Source of the DNA: Synechococcales cyanobacterium C42_A2020_086
GTDB taxonomy: Bacteria > Cyanobacteriota > Cyanobacteriia > Elainellales > Elainellaceae
Assembly: GCA_015272325.1 (NCBI GenBank)
Contig: JACYLU010000036.1
Span: forward strand, 62,001-126,000
Direction: 5' to 3'
DNA length: 64,000 bases
Part shown: piece by piece, positions 8,573 to 17,856 of the stretch
How positions within the stretch are numbered: the first letter of the stretch is position 1
Layout: the number at the start of each line of letters is the position of its first letter
Translations under genes and position numbers: made by a program
The notes under the pieces: model-generated
What the model saw: only the letters and a program-made list of their open reading frames with translations
The model's database searches: none
Told to the model about the DNA's origin: nothing

Positions 8573-10750
8573 ATGGCAAACTATTGGGCAATCGCGATCG
8601 GTATTAATCAGTATCAGTCTCTTCAGCCGCTAAGCTATGCCCAGCGCGATGCGCAGGTGCTGCGAGATTTCTTGGTAAACACAGCCGACTTTCCCCCAGA
8701 TAACACTTGGCTGTTTACCGATGGAGTCGGGAGCCATTCAGCCGCCATCTACCCCAACGGCAACCCTATCCAAATGGTCATCACTCAGATTTGCCAGCGG
8801 CAGCTGCAACCCGATGACATGCTCTGGTGTTTCTTCAGCGGCTACGGGGCACGATTTCAGGGAAATGATTATCTGCTCCCGATCGATGTGGACCCCGAGC
8901 AGATTCCAGCCACGGCGATTTCGCTTGACTTTCTCTTTCGCACCTTACGCACTGCGCCAACCTCCAAAATCCTGCTGATCTTGGACATGAACCGCAGCCA
9001 AAACCCGCTGGCAGGGGAAGGAATCGGGCAGCAAACGGCACAGCTCGCTCAGGACTATGCCATCCCCACCCTGCTGTCCTGTTTGCCCAATCAACTGTCT
9101 CATGAAACCTTAACGCTGCGGCAAGGGTTATTTACCGCAACGCTGATCGAAGCATTGCAGCACGGTAGCGTCACGTTGGAGCAGCTAGTGCAGCGGGTGC
9201 AGGAGCAGTTGCCCCGTCAGAGTGAATTGCACTGGCGACCTCGGCAGGACCTGCTGGCGATCATTCCCCCAGAGAGGAAATACCAGTTGATCGTGCCCCC
9301 TCGCAGTGCCGCTCGTTTAGGGACAGTGGCCATGGCAGCACCTAGAGGATCGAGTTCGCATCTGGCTGCCCCATCCGATCCAGCCGCAGCACCAACTGAC
9401 AATCCAGCATCCAAAGCCGCTTCGGGTGCCTTGCCGGTCTCCTTACCTGCCGCACTCACCCGCTTGGAAGCCTGGTCAGGGATTGCCGCTTGGTTCAAAG
9501 CAGACCCATCCGACCGATCGTCGGAGCGGTCGCCGCTGCGCTCGCGTTTGAATTTGCTGCTGCCGGGCAGTGAGTGGCTCACCGCAGAGACGGACTCATC
9601 GCTAGCGCTATCTTCCCCGCCGTTGAACGTGTCTGCTGAAGGTTCGTCCCCATCCTTGGCTGAACCGAAACTGGCATTGGCAACCGACGATCGTCTCTGG
9701 AAGCGATGGCTGTGGCAAGGCGGGCTGATCGCCGGGATGTTGCTGCTGGGGGTGCTGCTGCGCAATAGCCAGTTGCTGGTTTCCTCGTCCCCTCAAGCGG
9801 AATCTGGCACGACGCCCACTTCACCTGAACCGGTGGCGACTCCTGCGGCGGCCAGCCCAGAACCGCTTGTCCCTATCGATCCAGAGCTGGGAATGCAATC
9901 GGCTCGGGCGGCTTTCCAGGCTCAGCAGTATGAGGAAGCGCAACGACTGCTGCTGCAAATCCCGCTCAGCTATCGCCATGAGGCCAATTACACGGCTCTC
10001 CTGGAACAGGTCAATCGGGAGCTGATTAATAAAGCCAAAACCGTGCTGATTCGTAGCCGCCAAGCTACTGCCGAAAATCAGGCGTCCGATTTTGTAGATG
10101 CCATTAAAATTGCTCGCTTGATCAAGCCCGATCAGCCGCTCTATCAGGAAGCTCAGCAAAATATTGACCGCTGGAGCCGGATCATCATGGATATGGCACA
10201 AGGTCGGGCAGAGCGAGCCAACGAGTCTTCCACTCCGGTTGCCGCCAACAACTACAGCGCTGCCATTGGCACGGCGCGACTGGTGCCTACCGATCGCCCC
10301 AAGGTGTACGAGCAGGCTCAGCAGGCCATTGCCCTCTGGAGCCAAATGATTTTAGACCTGGCAAACGCCCGTGCTGCTGCTGGCGATCTCGATCTGGCGA
10401 TTCAGGTCGCCGAGCTGGTGCCGCCTAATACGCCGTCTCACGCTGCTGCTCAAGAAGCCATTGCGGGCTGGCGCAATCAGCCTATTCCTGAGGCATCCTC
10501 TCAGTCGGCTATGCCGCTGTCGGCTCAGGCTGCGGCGGAATCAGTAGCAACCGACTCCACTGCTGCCTCAGCCGAATCTCTCCCCACAGCGTCGGCGGAA
10601 ACTGAAGTGGAAACTGAAATGGAAGCCTCTGGGGTCGATCTCGACGAACCCAACGACGCAACTTGGAGCGAAACGCTAGAGGGAAGTCCTGATGTGTTTA
10701 CCGATCAATCGGCCGAGGCGGTCGCCCCTGAAGAGTCGCTTGATGATTGA
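8573..10750 (+). CDS. Caspase-fold (orthocaspase-like) protein with both catalytic residues replaced
   Basis: Residues 1-235 form a peptidase C14 (p20-like) domain: WAIAIGINQYQ at 5, LSYAQRDAQVLRDFL at 20 and FFSGYG at 87-92. Active orthocaspases have SGHG and a Cys in an ILDAC-like motif; here the His is Tyr91 and the Cys position in ILDMNRSQ (137) is Asn140. The domain is thus probably non-proteolytic. A Ser/Ala/Pro-rich linker, one membrane helix near 380-400 and alpha-helical TPR-like repeats (about 435-630, with WSRII/WSQMI steps) follow, then an acidic tail. It may act as a scaffold. It lies 51 nt upstream of mnmE on the same strand. Confidence 0.85.
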   Translation: MANYWAIAIGINQYQSLQPLSYAQRDAQVLRDFLVNTADFPPDNTWLFTDGVGSHSAAIYPNGNPIQMVITQICQRQLQPDDMLWCFFSGYGARFQGNDYLLPIDVDPEQIPATAISLDFLFRTLRTAPTSKILLILDMNRSQNPLAGEGIGQQTAQLAQDYAIPTLLSCLPNQLSHETLTLRQGLFTATLIEALQHGSVTLEQLVQRVQEQLPRQSELHWRPRQDLLAIIPPERKYQLIVPPRSAARLGTVAMAAPRGSSSHLAAPSDPAAAPTDNPASKAASGALPVSLPAALTRLEAWSGIAAWFKADPSDRSSERSPLRSRLNLLLPGSEWLTAETDSSLALSSPPLNVSAEGSSPSLAEPKLALATDDRLWKRWLWQGGLIAGMLLLGVLLRNSQLLVSSSPQAESGTTPTSPEPVATPAAASPEPLVPIDPELGMQSARAAFQAQQYEEAQRLLLQIPLSYRHEANYTALLEQVNRELINKAKTVLIRSRQATAENQASDFVDAIKIARLIKPDQPLYQEAQQNIDRWSRIIMDMAQGRAERANESSTPVAANNYSAAIGTARLVPTDRPKVYEQAQQAIALWSQMILDLANARAAAGDLDLAIQVAELVPPNTPSHAAAQEAIAGWRNQPIPEASSQSAMPLSAQAAAESVATDSTAASAESLPTASAETEVETEMEASGVDLDEPNDATWSETLEGSPDVFTDQSAEAVAPEESLDD

Positions 10751-10780
10751 ACGTAATGATTGAGCGCGATGATGGCGTGA
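10742..10780. repeat. 13-bp imperfect tandem repeat, three copies, across a stop codon
   Basis: GATGATTGAACGT, AATGATTGAGCGC and GATGATGGCGTGA follow each other. The first copy contains the orthocaspase-like gene's TGA (10748-10750), repeated 13 bp later. Confidence 0.75.
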
Positions 10781-10801
10781 TGCGGCAGGGATAGGATAGG
10801 A

Positions 10802-12226
10802 GTGAGTAACCTTACCCTTTCTGAATCACCCCTTCCCGATTTCATGACAGACTCGGTGCTTCGACACGATACGATTGCAGCGATTGCCACGGCGATTGTG
10901 CCGCAGCAGGGCAGCGTTGGCATTGTGCGGCTTTCGGGTCCGGAGGCGGTCTCAATTGCGCGGGTATTGTTTCAGGCTCCTGGTCGCCAATTTTGGGAGA
11001 GCCACCGGATTCTGTACGGCTTTGTGCGGCATCCAGCAACGAGACAGATGATCGATGAAGCATTGCTGCTGCTAATGTTGGCTCCCCGCTCTTACACCCG
11101 CGAAGATGTGGTGGAGTTGCATTGTCATGGCGGCATTATGGCGGTGCAGCAGGTGTTGCAGCTTTGTCTAGAGCAAGGTGCCCGTCTAGCCCAACCCGGA
11201 GAATTTACGCTGCGGGCCTTCTTAAATGGGCGGCTGGATCTCACGCAAGCGGAGAGCATTGCTGATTTGGTGGGGTCGCAATCACCCCAGGCCGCCCAGG
11301 CTGCTCTAGCAGGGCTACAGGGCAAACTGGCCCATCCAATTCGGCAACTGCGAGCAACTTGTTTAGACGTGTTGTCCGAAGTAGAAGCCCGCATCGACTT
11401 TGAAGACGATTTGCCGCCATTAGATGAAGTCGCGATTCAGCAGCAAATCGCCCAAGTACGGGCGCAAGTCGAGCAGATTCTAGCCACGGCGGATCGGGGA
11501 GAGCTGCTCCGGACAGGGTTAAAGGTGGCGATTGTGGGTCGGCCGAATGTAGGCAAATCGAGTTTGCTCAATGCCTGGAGCCGCAGCGATCGCGCCATTG
11601 TGACCGACTTGCCCGGCACCACCCGTGACGTGGTGGAATCGCAACTGGTAGTGGGCGGCATTCCGGTGCAGGTGCTCGACACAGCAGGCATTCGGGATGC
11701 GGCTGATCAGGTAGAACGCATTGGCGTTGAGCGCTCGCGGCAGGCAGCCCAAACCGCTGATCTGGTGCTGCTGACAATCGATGCCCAAGCCGGATGGACT
11801 GCGGCCGATCAGGCCATTTATGAGCAGGTGCATCACCGTCCGCTGATTCTCGTGATCAACAAAATTGACCTCGTGGCAACCCCCCCCGAGATTCCTTTGG
11901 CGGCAACCCCACCCATCGTACAGACGGCAGCCGCTCAAGATCAGGGCATTGAGGCTCTGGAGCAAGCTATTCTGGATCATGCTCGGGCCGGCAAACTGCA
12001 CGCTGCCAATCTTGACTTAGCGATTAACCAACGACAGGCCGCTGCCCTTACTCGCGCCCAGATTGCCTTGCAGCAGGTGCAGGACACCATTGCCAACCAG
12101 CTCCCCCTCGACTTCTGGACGATTGATCTGCGCAGCGCCATTCAGGCGTTAGGCGAAATCACCGGCGAAGACATAACCGAATCGATGCTGGATCAGATCT
12201 TTAGTCGGTTTTGCATTGGCAAATAG
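10802..12226 (+). CDS. mnmE: tRNA uridine-5-carboxymethylaminomethyl modification GTPase MnmE
   Basis: MnmE with MnmG modifies wobble U34 of several tRNAs. The protein has the N-terminal tetrahydrofolate-binding domain ([20 protein letters not shown]), a helical domain interrupted near residue 245 by a G domain ([21 protein letters not shown]) and the C-terminal FCIGK holding the conserved Cys. The listed start is GTG at 10802, with AGGA about 5 nt upstream, giving 474 residues. ATG at 10844 would give 460, closer to the usual length, but has no Shine-Dalgarno. Confidence 0.93.
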   Translation: MSNLTLSESPLPDFMTDSVLRHDTIAAIATAIVPQQGSVGIVRLSGPEAVSIARVLFQAPGRQFWESHRILYGFVRHPATRQMIDEALLLLMLAPRSYTREDVVELHCHGGIMAVQQVLQLCLEQGARLAQPGEFTLRAFLNGRLDLTQAESIADLVGSQSPQAAQAALAGLQGKLAHPIRQLRATCLDVLSEVEARIDFEDDLPPLDEVAIQQQIAQVRAQVEQILATADRGELLRTGLKVAIVGRPNVGKSSLLNAWSRSDRAIVTDLPGTTRDVVESQLVVGGIPVQVLDTAGIRDAADQVERIGVERSRQAAQTADLVLLTIDAQAGWTAADQAIYEQVHHRPLILVINKIDLVATPPEIPLAATPPIVQTAAAQDQGIEALEQAILDHARAGKLHAANLDLAINQRQAAALTRAQIALQQVQDTIANQLPLDFWTIDLRSAIQALGEITGEDITESMLDQIFSRFCIGK

Positions 12227-12237
12227 CGGTTTGGCCT

Positions 12238-12257
12238 ATTGCCGCCCATTACCGCCC
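12238..12257. repeat. 10-bp tandem repeat at a stop codon
   Basis: ATTGCCGCCC is followed by ATTACCGCCC. The second copy contains the complement of the TPR gene's TAA stop (12249-12251, minus strand). Confidence 0.7.
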
Positions 12258-13529
12258 AGCCTCCAGACTCTGCCGTTGTCTGAGAGCATTGCGGTAGCCC
12301 TCAGCTTTTCCTTGTTGCAGGTAGAGCTGGGCAGCCCGCTCAAAATCTGCCATTGCGCCCTGCCAATCTCCGGTCTCTAAGCGCAGAGTCGCGCGACTGT
12401 AATGGGCCTCGGCATACTGGGGGTTTGCCTGAATCGCCTGACTGTAGTCTGTCATTGCCCCCTCTAGGTCTCCAACGCTGGCTCGCAGGTCGCCGCGATT
12501 GTTCAGAGCCTCTGCGTGAGTGGGGTAAGCTGCCAAAAATTCGCTGTAATCAGCATCAGCCGCCTCGATGTCACCCGCCGCTACACGAGCGACCGCTCGG
12601 CTCTTGTAGACTTCGCGATAGTCGGGGCGCAAAGCCAAGGCGCGGTCATAGTCGGCAATGGCTCCAGTGGCATCGCCCTGCTGCAAGCGCAGATCCCCCC
12701 GGACCTTGTAGGCGGTTGCCTGGGTGGGTGCTAAGGCAATGGCTTGCGTCAGGTCGGCAAAGCCGCCGCTAGGGTCACCTAGTACCGAGCGCATTAAACC
12801 CCGCCCTAGGTAAGCTGCCGCATAATTGGGCTGTAGAGCGATGGCTTGATCGAAGTCCATGAGGGCACTTGCCGGATCGCCGAGGGCAGCGTGAGCAAAA
12901 CCGCGGTTGTGATAGGCTATGGCAGACGCCGGATTTCGCTGAATCACCGCGTCGAAATCATCAGCGGCAGTAGCGGGCTGTCCCAGCGTGTAGAATACAC
13001 TGCCGCGATTTAAGTAAGCAGCTTCGTAGTTTGCATCTAGCGCGATTGCCTCGGTGAAATCTGCGATGGCGCTGCTGGAGTTGCCCATACGGTGATGAAT
13101 CATGCCGCGATAGAAATAGGCAACGGCATGCTGGTGGTTGAATTCGAGGGCGCGATTCAGGTCCGCCAAAGCTGCCGAATCATCATTGAGATGATAATAG
13201 GCAACACCGCGATGAAAGTAAGCCTCACCCAACTCGGGTTGTCGGTTGAGGGCTTGGGTGTAATCGGCAATGGCGGCGCTATAGTCTTGCTGGGCTGCAT
13301 GAGCTAACCCACGCTGGAAGTAGGCTGGAGCATAATCTGGATCGGCGGCTATCGCTTGATTAAGGTAGGTTATGGCCTCGCTGTAGCGCTGGCGATTGAG
13401 CTGTTCGACACCGGCGCGATGCAAGTGAGCGGCACTGCTTAATTGCGACTGAGCCAAGCCAGCCGCCGGCAGTCCAGTCAGCCCAATCGACAATCCCACG
13501 GTGGTGAGCACCCGATGCAGGGAATTCAT
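12249..13529 (-). CDS. Secreted or periplasmic TPR-repeat protein
   Basis: The 426-residue protein starts with a Sec-type signal peptide (about 1-26, ending GLAQS) and is then almost entirely tetratricopeptide repeats, about eleven 34-residue units with the pattern A-x-A-Y-x-x-R-G and P-x-Y-A-x-A-Y. TPR arrays bind protein partners; none is indicated here. GAGG lies about 10 nt before the ATG. The gene is convergent with mnmE, with 22 bp between stops. Confidence 0.85.
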   Translation of the reverse strand: MNSLHRVLTTVGLSIGLTGLPAAGLAQSQLSSAAHLHRAGVEQLNRQRYSEAITYLNQAIAADPDYAPAYFQRGLAHAAQQDYSAAIADYTQALNRQPELGEAYFHRGVAYYHLNDDSAALADLNRALEFNHQHAVAYFYRGMIHHRMGNSSSAIADFTEAIALDANYEAAYLNRGSVFYTLGQPATAADDFDAVIQRNPASAIAYHNRGFAHAALGDPASALMDFDQAIALQPNYAAAYLGRGLMRSVLGDPSGGFADLTQAIALAPTQATAYKVRGDLRLQQGDATGAIADYDRALALRPDYREVYKSRAVARVAAGDIEAADADYSEFLAAYPTHAEALNNRGDLRASVGDLEGAMTDYSQAIQANPQYAEAHYSRATLRLETGDWQGAMADFERAAQLYLQQGKAEGYRNALRQRQSLEAGR

Positions 13530-13680
13530 ATGGCATTATCCTCAGAAGCCCGTTTAATCGTCTTCATCGATTCCGCAGATCTGGGGAGATCTCGGTCATC
13601 GCTTTATGAAGCATTCCCTGACTGGGCTGGGATAGCAGCAGTCCTAACCGTTTTGGGGCAGCAATTCTTCTGGAAATGCT

Positions 13681-13709
13681 AAAAAAGGCAGGGCATACCC
13701 CTACCTTTC
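13681..13709 (-). terminator. Rho-independent terminator of ndhH
   Basis: On the minus strand AAGGTAGGG, a short GTATG loop and CCCTGCCTT form a stem with one G-U pair, followed by a run of Ts. It lies about 47 bases after the ndhH stop, in the direction of transcription. Confidence 0.8.
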
Positions 13710-13755
13710 GAGTCTCGCAAATTGGATGGCCCGTGAGATTGGCACCCAGGCACAA

Positions 13756-14943
13756 TTAGCGATCGACAGAACCCATGATGATGTCAATGCTGCCGAGAAT
13801 AGCCACAATATCAGCCACCTTGACGCCTTTCAACACATGGGGCAAGATTTGCAGATTGTTGAAATCGGCTGCCCGAATTTTGAACCGCCACGGGAAGACA
13901 TTATCATCACCGATGATGTAGATGCCTAGCTCCCCTTTACCGCTTTCAACCCGAACATAATGCTCGCCCGCAGGGATCTTGAAGGTCGGCGCAATCTTCT
14001 TGCTGATGAACTGGTAGTCTTGGCTCTTAACCCATTCTGACTTAGGACCTTCCGCCATGCGCTTGGCTTCCAAGTTTTCGTAGGAGCCGCCGGGTAGCCC
14101 TTGCAATGCTTGGCGAATGATCTTCACCGACTCGCGCATCTCCCGGATCCGCACGAGGTAGCGAGCAAAGCAATCACCAGCCGTTTCCCAGTGCACATCC
14201 CAATCAAAATCGTCGTAGCATTCATAGTGGTCTACCTTACGCAGATCCCACTTCACGCCAGATGCCCGCAGCATTGGACCCGACAGCCCCCAGTTGATCG
14301 CCTCATCGCGGGTAATGGTGCCCACGCCTTCCACGCGGCGGCGGAAGATCGGGTTGTTGGTGATCAGCTGCTCGTACTCGTCTACTTTGGGCATGAAGTA
14401 GTCACAGAAGTCGGCGCACTTGTCGGTCCAGCCGTAGGGCAGATCAACAGCAACGCCGCCAATGCGCCAATAGTTATTGTTGACCATGCGGTAGCCAGTA
14501 GCGGCTTCCCAGAGGTCGTAGATCATCTCGCGTTCGCGGAAGATGTAGAAGAAAGGAGTTTGAGCACCCACGTCTGCCAAGAAGGGTCCCAGCCACAGCA
14601 GGTGGTTGGCAATCCGGTTCAGCTCCAGCATGATGACACGGATGTAGCTCGCCCGCTTCGGCACCGGAATATCGGCTAGTTTCTCGACGGCATTGACTAC
14701 TACCGCTTCGTTGAACATGCCGGCTGCATAGTCCCAACGGCTGACGTAGGGCACATACATTACCGGCGTGCGGTTTTCAGCAATCTTTTCCATGCCGCGG
14801 TGCAGATAGCCAATTACCGGCTCGCAATCCACAACATCCTCCCCGTCCAAAGTGACAATGAGACGCAATACCCCGTGCATCGAGGGATGATGCGGTCCCA
14901 TGTTTAGCACCATCGGTTCGGTTTTCGTTTCGATCATGGACAT
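13756..14943 (-). CDS. ndhH: NAD(P)H-quinone oxidoreductase subunit H
   Basis: NdhH is the 49-kDa-like subunit in the membrane-peripheral arm of cyanobacterial NDH-1, which feeds electrons to plastoquinone and drives cyclic flow. The 395-residue protein starts [20 protein letters not shown] and has [15 protein letters not shown] and the C-terminal [12 protein letters not shown], all highly conserved. The ATG at 14943 is used, with GGAG 11 nt upstream; a TTG at 14970 is not family-like. It is a single gene, away from other ndh genes, as is common in cyanobacteria, with its own terminator. Confidence 0.97.
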   Translation of the reverse strand: MSMIETKTEPMVLNMGPHHPSMHGVLRLIVTLDGEDVVDCEPVIGYLHRGMEKIAENRTPVMYVPYVSRWDYAAGMFNEAVVVNAVEKLADIPVPKRASYIRVIMLELNRIANHLLWLGPFLADVGAQTPFFYIFREREMIYDLWEAATGYRMVNNNYWRIGGVAVDLPYGWTDKCADFCDYFMPKVDEYEQLITNNPIFRRRVEGVGTITRDEAINWGLSGPMLRASGVKWDLRKVDHYECYDDFDWDVHWETAGDCFARYLVRIREMRESVKIIRQALQGLPGGSYENLEAKRMAEGPKSEWVKSQDYQFISKKIAPTFKIPAGEHYVRVESGKGELGIYIIGDDNVFPWRFKIRAADFNNLQILPHVLKGVKVADIVAILGSIDIIMGSVDR

Positions 14944-15024
14944 AGGTCGTTTGTCTCCCCGTTGGCTCAAGTTCTCGGCAGGTGGACTGGAGGCTAAAGA
15001 GGCGATTTAGGAATTACTCCGTTA

Positions 15025-15050
15025 GCTCAAAACCCTGGCTCAAAACCCTG
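15025..15050. repeat. Exact 13-bp tandem duplication
   Basis: GCTCAAAACCCTG occurs twice without a gap in the ndhH upstream region. Confidence 0.95.
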
Positions 15051-15128
15051 TAGTTTTGTTACGTCTCTCCTGCTTAATTATACGAAGCAGAGACAGAGGA
15101 ATGAAGGTCTGGGCACTAGAGATTCCTA

Positions 15129-15152
15129 GGGATTTTTAAAGGGATTTTTAAT
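15129..15152. repeat. 12-bp tandem duplication
   Basis: GGGATTTTTAAA is followed directly by GGGATTTTTAAT, one mismatch, in the same spacer. Confidence 0.85.
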
Positions 15153-15372
15153 CGGAGGCTGAGCAGTCTGCTTATGGCTGCGGCTATTCAGTCGTTGAGA
15201 GGTCCCCAATCGCCATGAACACAGGCTAATGGGCTGACGAGTGCTCCTAAGCCAACGAGAGTCCTCCTCAACCCGCGTTCGCTGACCACGACTTGCGGGA
15301 AGAGCAATCGAACTTAAGGCATATCGTCAGGCGTGTGAAATTATGTTAAGAATAAGAGAACTGAAGCGGAAT

Positions 15373-15402
15373 TTGTGCTTTTCAGCTCGTTCCTGCTACT
15401 AT
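15373..15402 (+). promoter_or_regulatory. Sigma-70-type promoter of the bilin lyase gene
   Basis: TTGTGC (15373-15378) and TACTAT (15397-15402) are separated by 18 bp and stand 29 nt before the start codon. Confidence 0.55.
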
Positions 15403-15431
15403 GTCTCCCAACTCTGTGAGGAATCGACCCT

Positions 15432-15971
15432 GTGACTGGATCTTTATACATCACGAATGTTGCCCCTGAATCTCTGATTGCCGAATTCTTTCAGCGCTCA
15501 GCCGGGGAGTGGCGTTCCGAGCGGCGATATTATACTCTGCCCGACGGCGACACCAAGGAGATGGTTAGCCTGATTACCATCCGGTTCCTCACATCAGGAT
15601 GCGACGAGTTGCGTCAGCTAGCCCGACTCCACGAACTCACCAACGAAACGCTGATGACCTGCGGCGCTGAGGTCTCGTGGCACAGCACTGACTCTATATC
15701 CGGCAAAAAGCAATCTCAAGGTTTGACGCTGTTTGGCGCTGCCGGCTCCACGCTCTATCGCGACCGGGGCTTTGCAACAACCAAGCCGATCACGGCTAGC
15801 TATTACTTCACAAATTCCGATACGCTTTGCCTCCGCACCGAATACCAAGGCTCGGTGTTTGAGGAAGAGCTGAAGCTGATCGGCAAGCACTACCGCACCC
15901 GCCAAACCATCATCTCGCGAGCCGGCGAGCAGCAGATGATCGGGCAATATCTAGAAAAGCGGCTGAGCTAA
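15432..15971 (+). CDS. Phycobiliprotein chromophore lyase, CpcS/CpeS family
   Basis: CpcS/CpeS lipocalin-like lyases attach phycocyanobilin or a related bilin to a cysteine of phycobiliproteins for the phycobilisome. The 179-residue protein has the family opening FFQRSAGEWRSERRYYTL, ITIRFL, and the later RTEYQGSVFEEELKLIGKHYRTRQT. The N-terminal extension before FFQRSAG is slightly long. The subgroup (S, U or V) and target cannot be fixed. The start is GTG with GAGGA 9 nt upstream. Confidence 0.85.
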   Translation: MTGSLYITNVAPESLIAEFFQRSAGEWRSERRYYTLPDGDTKEMVSLITIRFLTSGCDELRQLARLHELTNETLMTCGAEVSWHSTDSISGKKQSQGLTLFGAAGSTLYRDRGFATTKPITASYYFTNSDTLCLRTEYQGSVFEEELKLIGKHYRTRQTIISRAGEQQMIGQYLEKRLS

Positions 15972-16009
15972 GTAGCTCATCTGCCATAGCCTGCTAAGAC
16001 ATGCCCATA

Positions 16010-16031
16010 AAGGCATCCGGGTAAGGCATCC
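16010..16031. repeat. 13-bp-period direct repeat
   Basis: AAGGCATCCGGGT is followed by AAGGCATCC, an incomplete second copy, in the spacer after the bilin lyase gene. Confidence 0.7.
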
Positions 16032-16051
16032 AAAAACTCCAACAATACTTC

Positions 16052-16075
16052 TAACAGTACAGATAACAGTACAGA
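16052..16075. repeat. Exact 12-bp tandem duplication
   Basis: TAACAGTACAGA occurs twice without a gap. Confidence 0.95.
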
Positions 16076-16170
16076 GCGGCCACGTTGGGCAAAGTCCTGA
16101 GCTGCAAGCAGGGTAACGCCAAATGGGGTCGCTTCGCCTTTGAATTTGGATTAGAGCTGGATTTTGATTC

Positions 16171-16218
16171 AATAGTGCTGATCCAATAGTGTTGATCCAT
16201 GTTGACCCATATTGACCC
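16171..16218. repeat. Two adjoining tandem duplications (14 bp and 10 bp)
   Basis: AATAGTGCTGATCC/AATAGTGTTGATCC are followed at once by ATGTTGACCC/ATATTGACCC. This is noncoding leader just before the SRPBCC gene and supports its downstream GTG start. Confidence 0.85.
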
Positions 16219-16249
16219 ATATAGTGTTGCAGATTGTTCGGAGGCAATT

Positions 16250-16684
16250 GTGGCGAAAGAGATCAACACTAGTATTGAGATTAATGCACCAGCAGAAGCC
16301 GTATGGCAGGTACTGATTAACTTTAGTTGCTACGCTCAATGGAATCCTTTCATCCGTTCTATTCAGGGTGAAGCAAGACAAGGTGCAACGTTGGAAGTGT
16401 TTATTCAACCGCCTGGTAGAAACGGAATGACTTTTCGCCCTATTATCCTAGCTCTAGAGCCAGGACGCGAACTGCGTTGGATTGGGCGACTGCTGCTACC
16501 TGGTATTTTTGACGGAGAGCATCAATTTCAGCTTGAGCCGATCGGCGGGAACCGAACTAAGTTTGTACACCGTGAAGTTTTCTCGGGTCTGCTTGTGCCG
16601 TTTCTGTGGAGCAGCTTCGCTCAGCCAACCAGACAAGGATTTGAGGAGATGAATGGTGCACTAAAAGCCCAAGTAGAACCTTAA
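16250..16684 (+). CDS. SRPBCC-domain (START-like) protein
   Basis: The 144-residue protein has the polyketide-cyclase/START-like fold signature: INTSIEINAPAEAVWQVL at the N-terminus, YAQWNPFI and a C-terminal helix. Such domains bind hydrophobic ligands; the ligand is unknown. The start is GTG at 16250 because GGAGG lies 5 nt upstream and MAKEI... is the usual family start. An ATG at 16199 is in frame but lies within tandem repeats. A neighbouring imperfect repeat of AAGTAGA (16671-16694) spans the stop. Confidence 0.8.
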   Translation: MAKEINTSIEINAPAEAVWQVLINFSCYAQWNPFIRSIQGEARQGATLEVFIQPPGRNGMTFRPIILALEPGRELRWIGRLLLPGIFDGEHQFQLEPIGGNRTKFVHREVFSGLLVPFLWSSFAQPTRQGFEEMNGALKAQVEP

Positions 16685-16775
16685 GTAGAGCAGCGATTGA
16701 GCTTAGCAAAGCTGCTTCTCTACTGCTAGCAGGCTCTCGAATCTTATCCATCTTGAAACCATCGCGATAACAAAA

Positions 16776-16800
16776 ATTAGGCGAGAAGATTAGGCGAACG
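16776..16800. repeat. 13-bp tandem duplication
   Basis: ATTAGGCGAGAAG is followed directly by ATTAGGCGAACG, nearly identical, in the spacer before the ABC ATPase gene. Confidence 0.8.
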
Positions 16801-16905
16801 GTCACGGCTTTGGCTCTGCCCCAAGACTGAGGCAGCGGCAGCTCTGCTGTTCATATTCTAGGACAGACGAAAATGTGACAAAATCTTTACATGTAGGGTT
16901 GGATA

Positions 16906-17739
16906 GTGAAGCTACATCTATCTGCCAAGTTGCCCGTTGCCCCGCACGAGATAACACCTATGGTAGAACAGTTCTCCAGTATGCCTGCGCCAGAGCTTGC
17001 CTCAACTGCGTCGCCTGTCTCTGCTCAGGGAGCGCTAGTCGAGATCGAAGCTCTCTCAAAGTTTTATCAGGAAGGCGATGTGCAGCGCACCGTGCTGAAT
17101 CATGCTGATCTAACCATCGCATCCGGTGAATTTGTGGTGCTGTTAGGGCACAGCGGCAGCGGCAAGAGTACTCTGCTAAACCTGATTAGCGGTATTGATC
17201 AGCCGTCGAGCGGCACTATTCGGATTAACGGCTACGCCATCACCGATCTAGATGAACGCTCGCGGACATTGCTGCGGCGAAACCAGATCGGCTTTGTGTT
17301 TCAGTTTTTCAACCTGATTCCGACGCTGACCGTGTTAGAAAATGTGACGTTGCCTCAAGAGTTGGCAGGAATCTCCTTTGCCCAAGCCCGAGTGGTCGCC
17401 CTCAGACTGCTAGAGCAAGTTGGGCTGAAAGAGCGGCAGCACACCTATCCTGATAAACTATCTGGAGGACAGCAGCAGCGAGTTGCCATTGCCCGAGCAC
17501 TGGCACACAACCCTTATTTAATTCTGGCGGATGAACCTACCGGCAACCTGGATGATGAAACCGGGCAGCGGGTGCTAGAGCTGCTGTTGCAACTGACCCG
17601 AGAGGCGGGTAGAACCCTGGTGATGGCAACTCACAACCCTGAAATTGCCGCCTATGCCGACCGCGTGCTGCGTGTACAGGATGGGCACCTGATCCCGGTT
17701 CAGTTGCATCCCGATACGTTGGAAGAAAGGGTTGCTTAG
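16906..17739 (+). CDS. ABC transporter ATP-binding protein, MacB/LolD/DevA type
   Basis: The 277-residue ATPase has Walker [10 protein letters not shown] (about 81), Q-loop [18 protein letters not shown], signature LSGGQQQR (about 186) and Walker [10 protein letters not shown]. The sequence around the Q-loop and GISFAQA fits the MacB/LolD/DevA branch, which powers lipoprotein, peptide or glycolipid export. Its usual permease and adaptor are not adjacent, so the partner is elsewhere. The start is uncertain: GTG at 16906 has AGGG 7 nt upstream; ATG at 16960 would remove 18 residues. The first 43 residues are outside the ABC domain. Confidence 0.88.
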   Translation: MKLHLSAKLPVAPHEITPMVEQFSSMPAPELASTASPVSAQGALVEIEALSKFYQEGDVQRTVLNHADLTIASGEFVVLLGHSGSGKSTLLNLISGIDQPSSGTIRINGYAITDLDERSRTLLRRNQIGFVFQFFNLIPTLTVLENVTLPQELAGISFAQARVVALRLLEQVGLKERQHTYPDKLSGGQQQRVAIARALAHNPYLILADEPTGNLDDETGQRVLELLLQLTREAGRTLVMATHNPEIAAYADRVLRVQDGHLIPVQLHPDTLEERVA

Positions 17740-17771
17740 TCCTTGGGTACAGCCCAGTGAAACAGCATAAT

Positions 17772-17805
17772 AAAGCACAGTGAACGGCAAAGCACAGTGA
17801 ACGGC
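17772..17805. repeat. Exact 17-bp tandem duplication
   Basis: AAAGCACAGTGAACGGC occurs twice without a gap, between the ABC ATPase and the membrane glycosyltransferase. It creates two possible GTG starts, neither likely to be used. Confidence 0.95.
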
Positions 17806-17856
17806 GCAAAAAAAGTGCCAGAAAACAGAACGGGAATGGCTCGCAGGATCATGCAA

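Larger units (their letters stand above)
14944..15431. other. Divergent spacer between ndhH and the bilin lyase gene
   Basis: No gene is seen in these 488 bases. The stretch carries two exact or near-exact tandem duplications (15025-15050 and 15129-15152) and a good promoter for the rightward gene at 15373-15402. The ndhH promoter should also lie here but was not identified. Confidence 0.6.
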
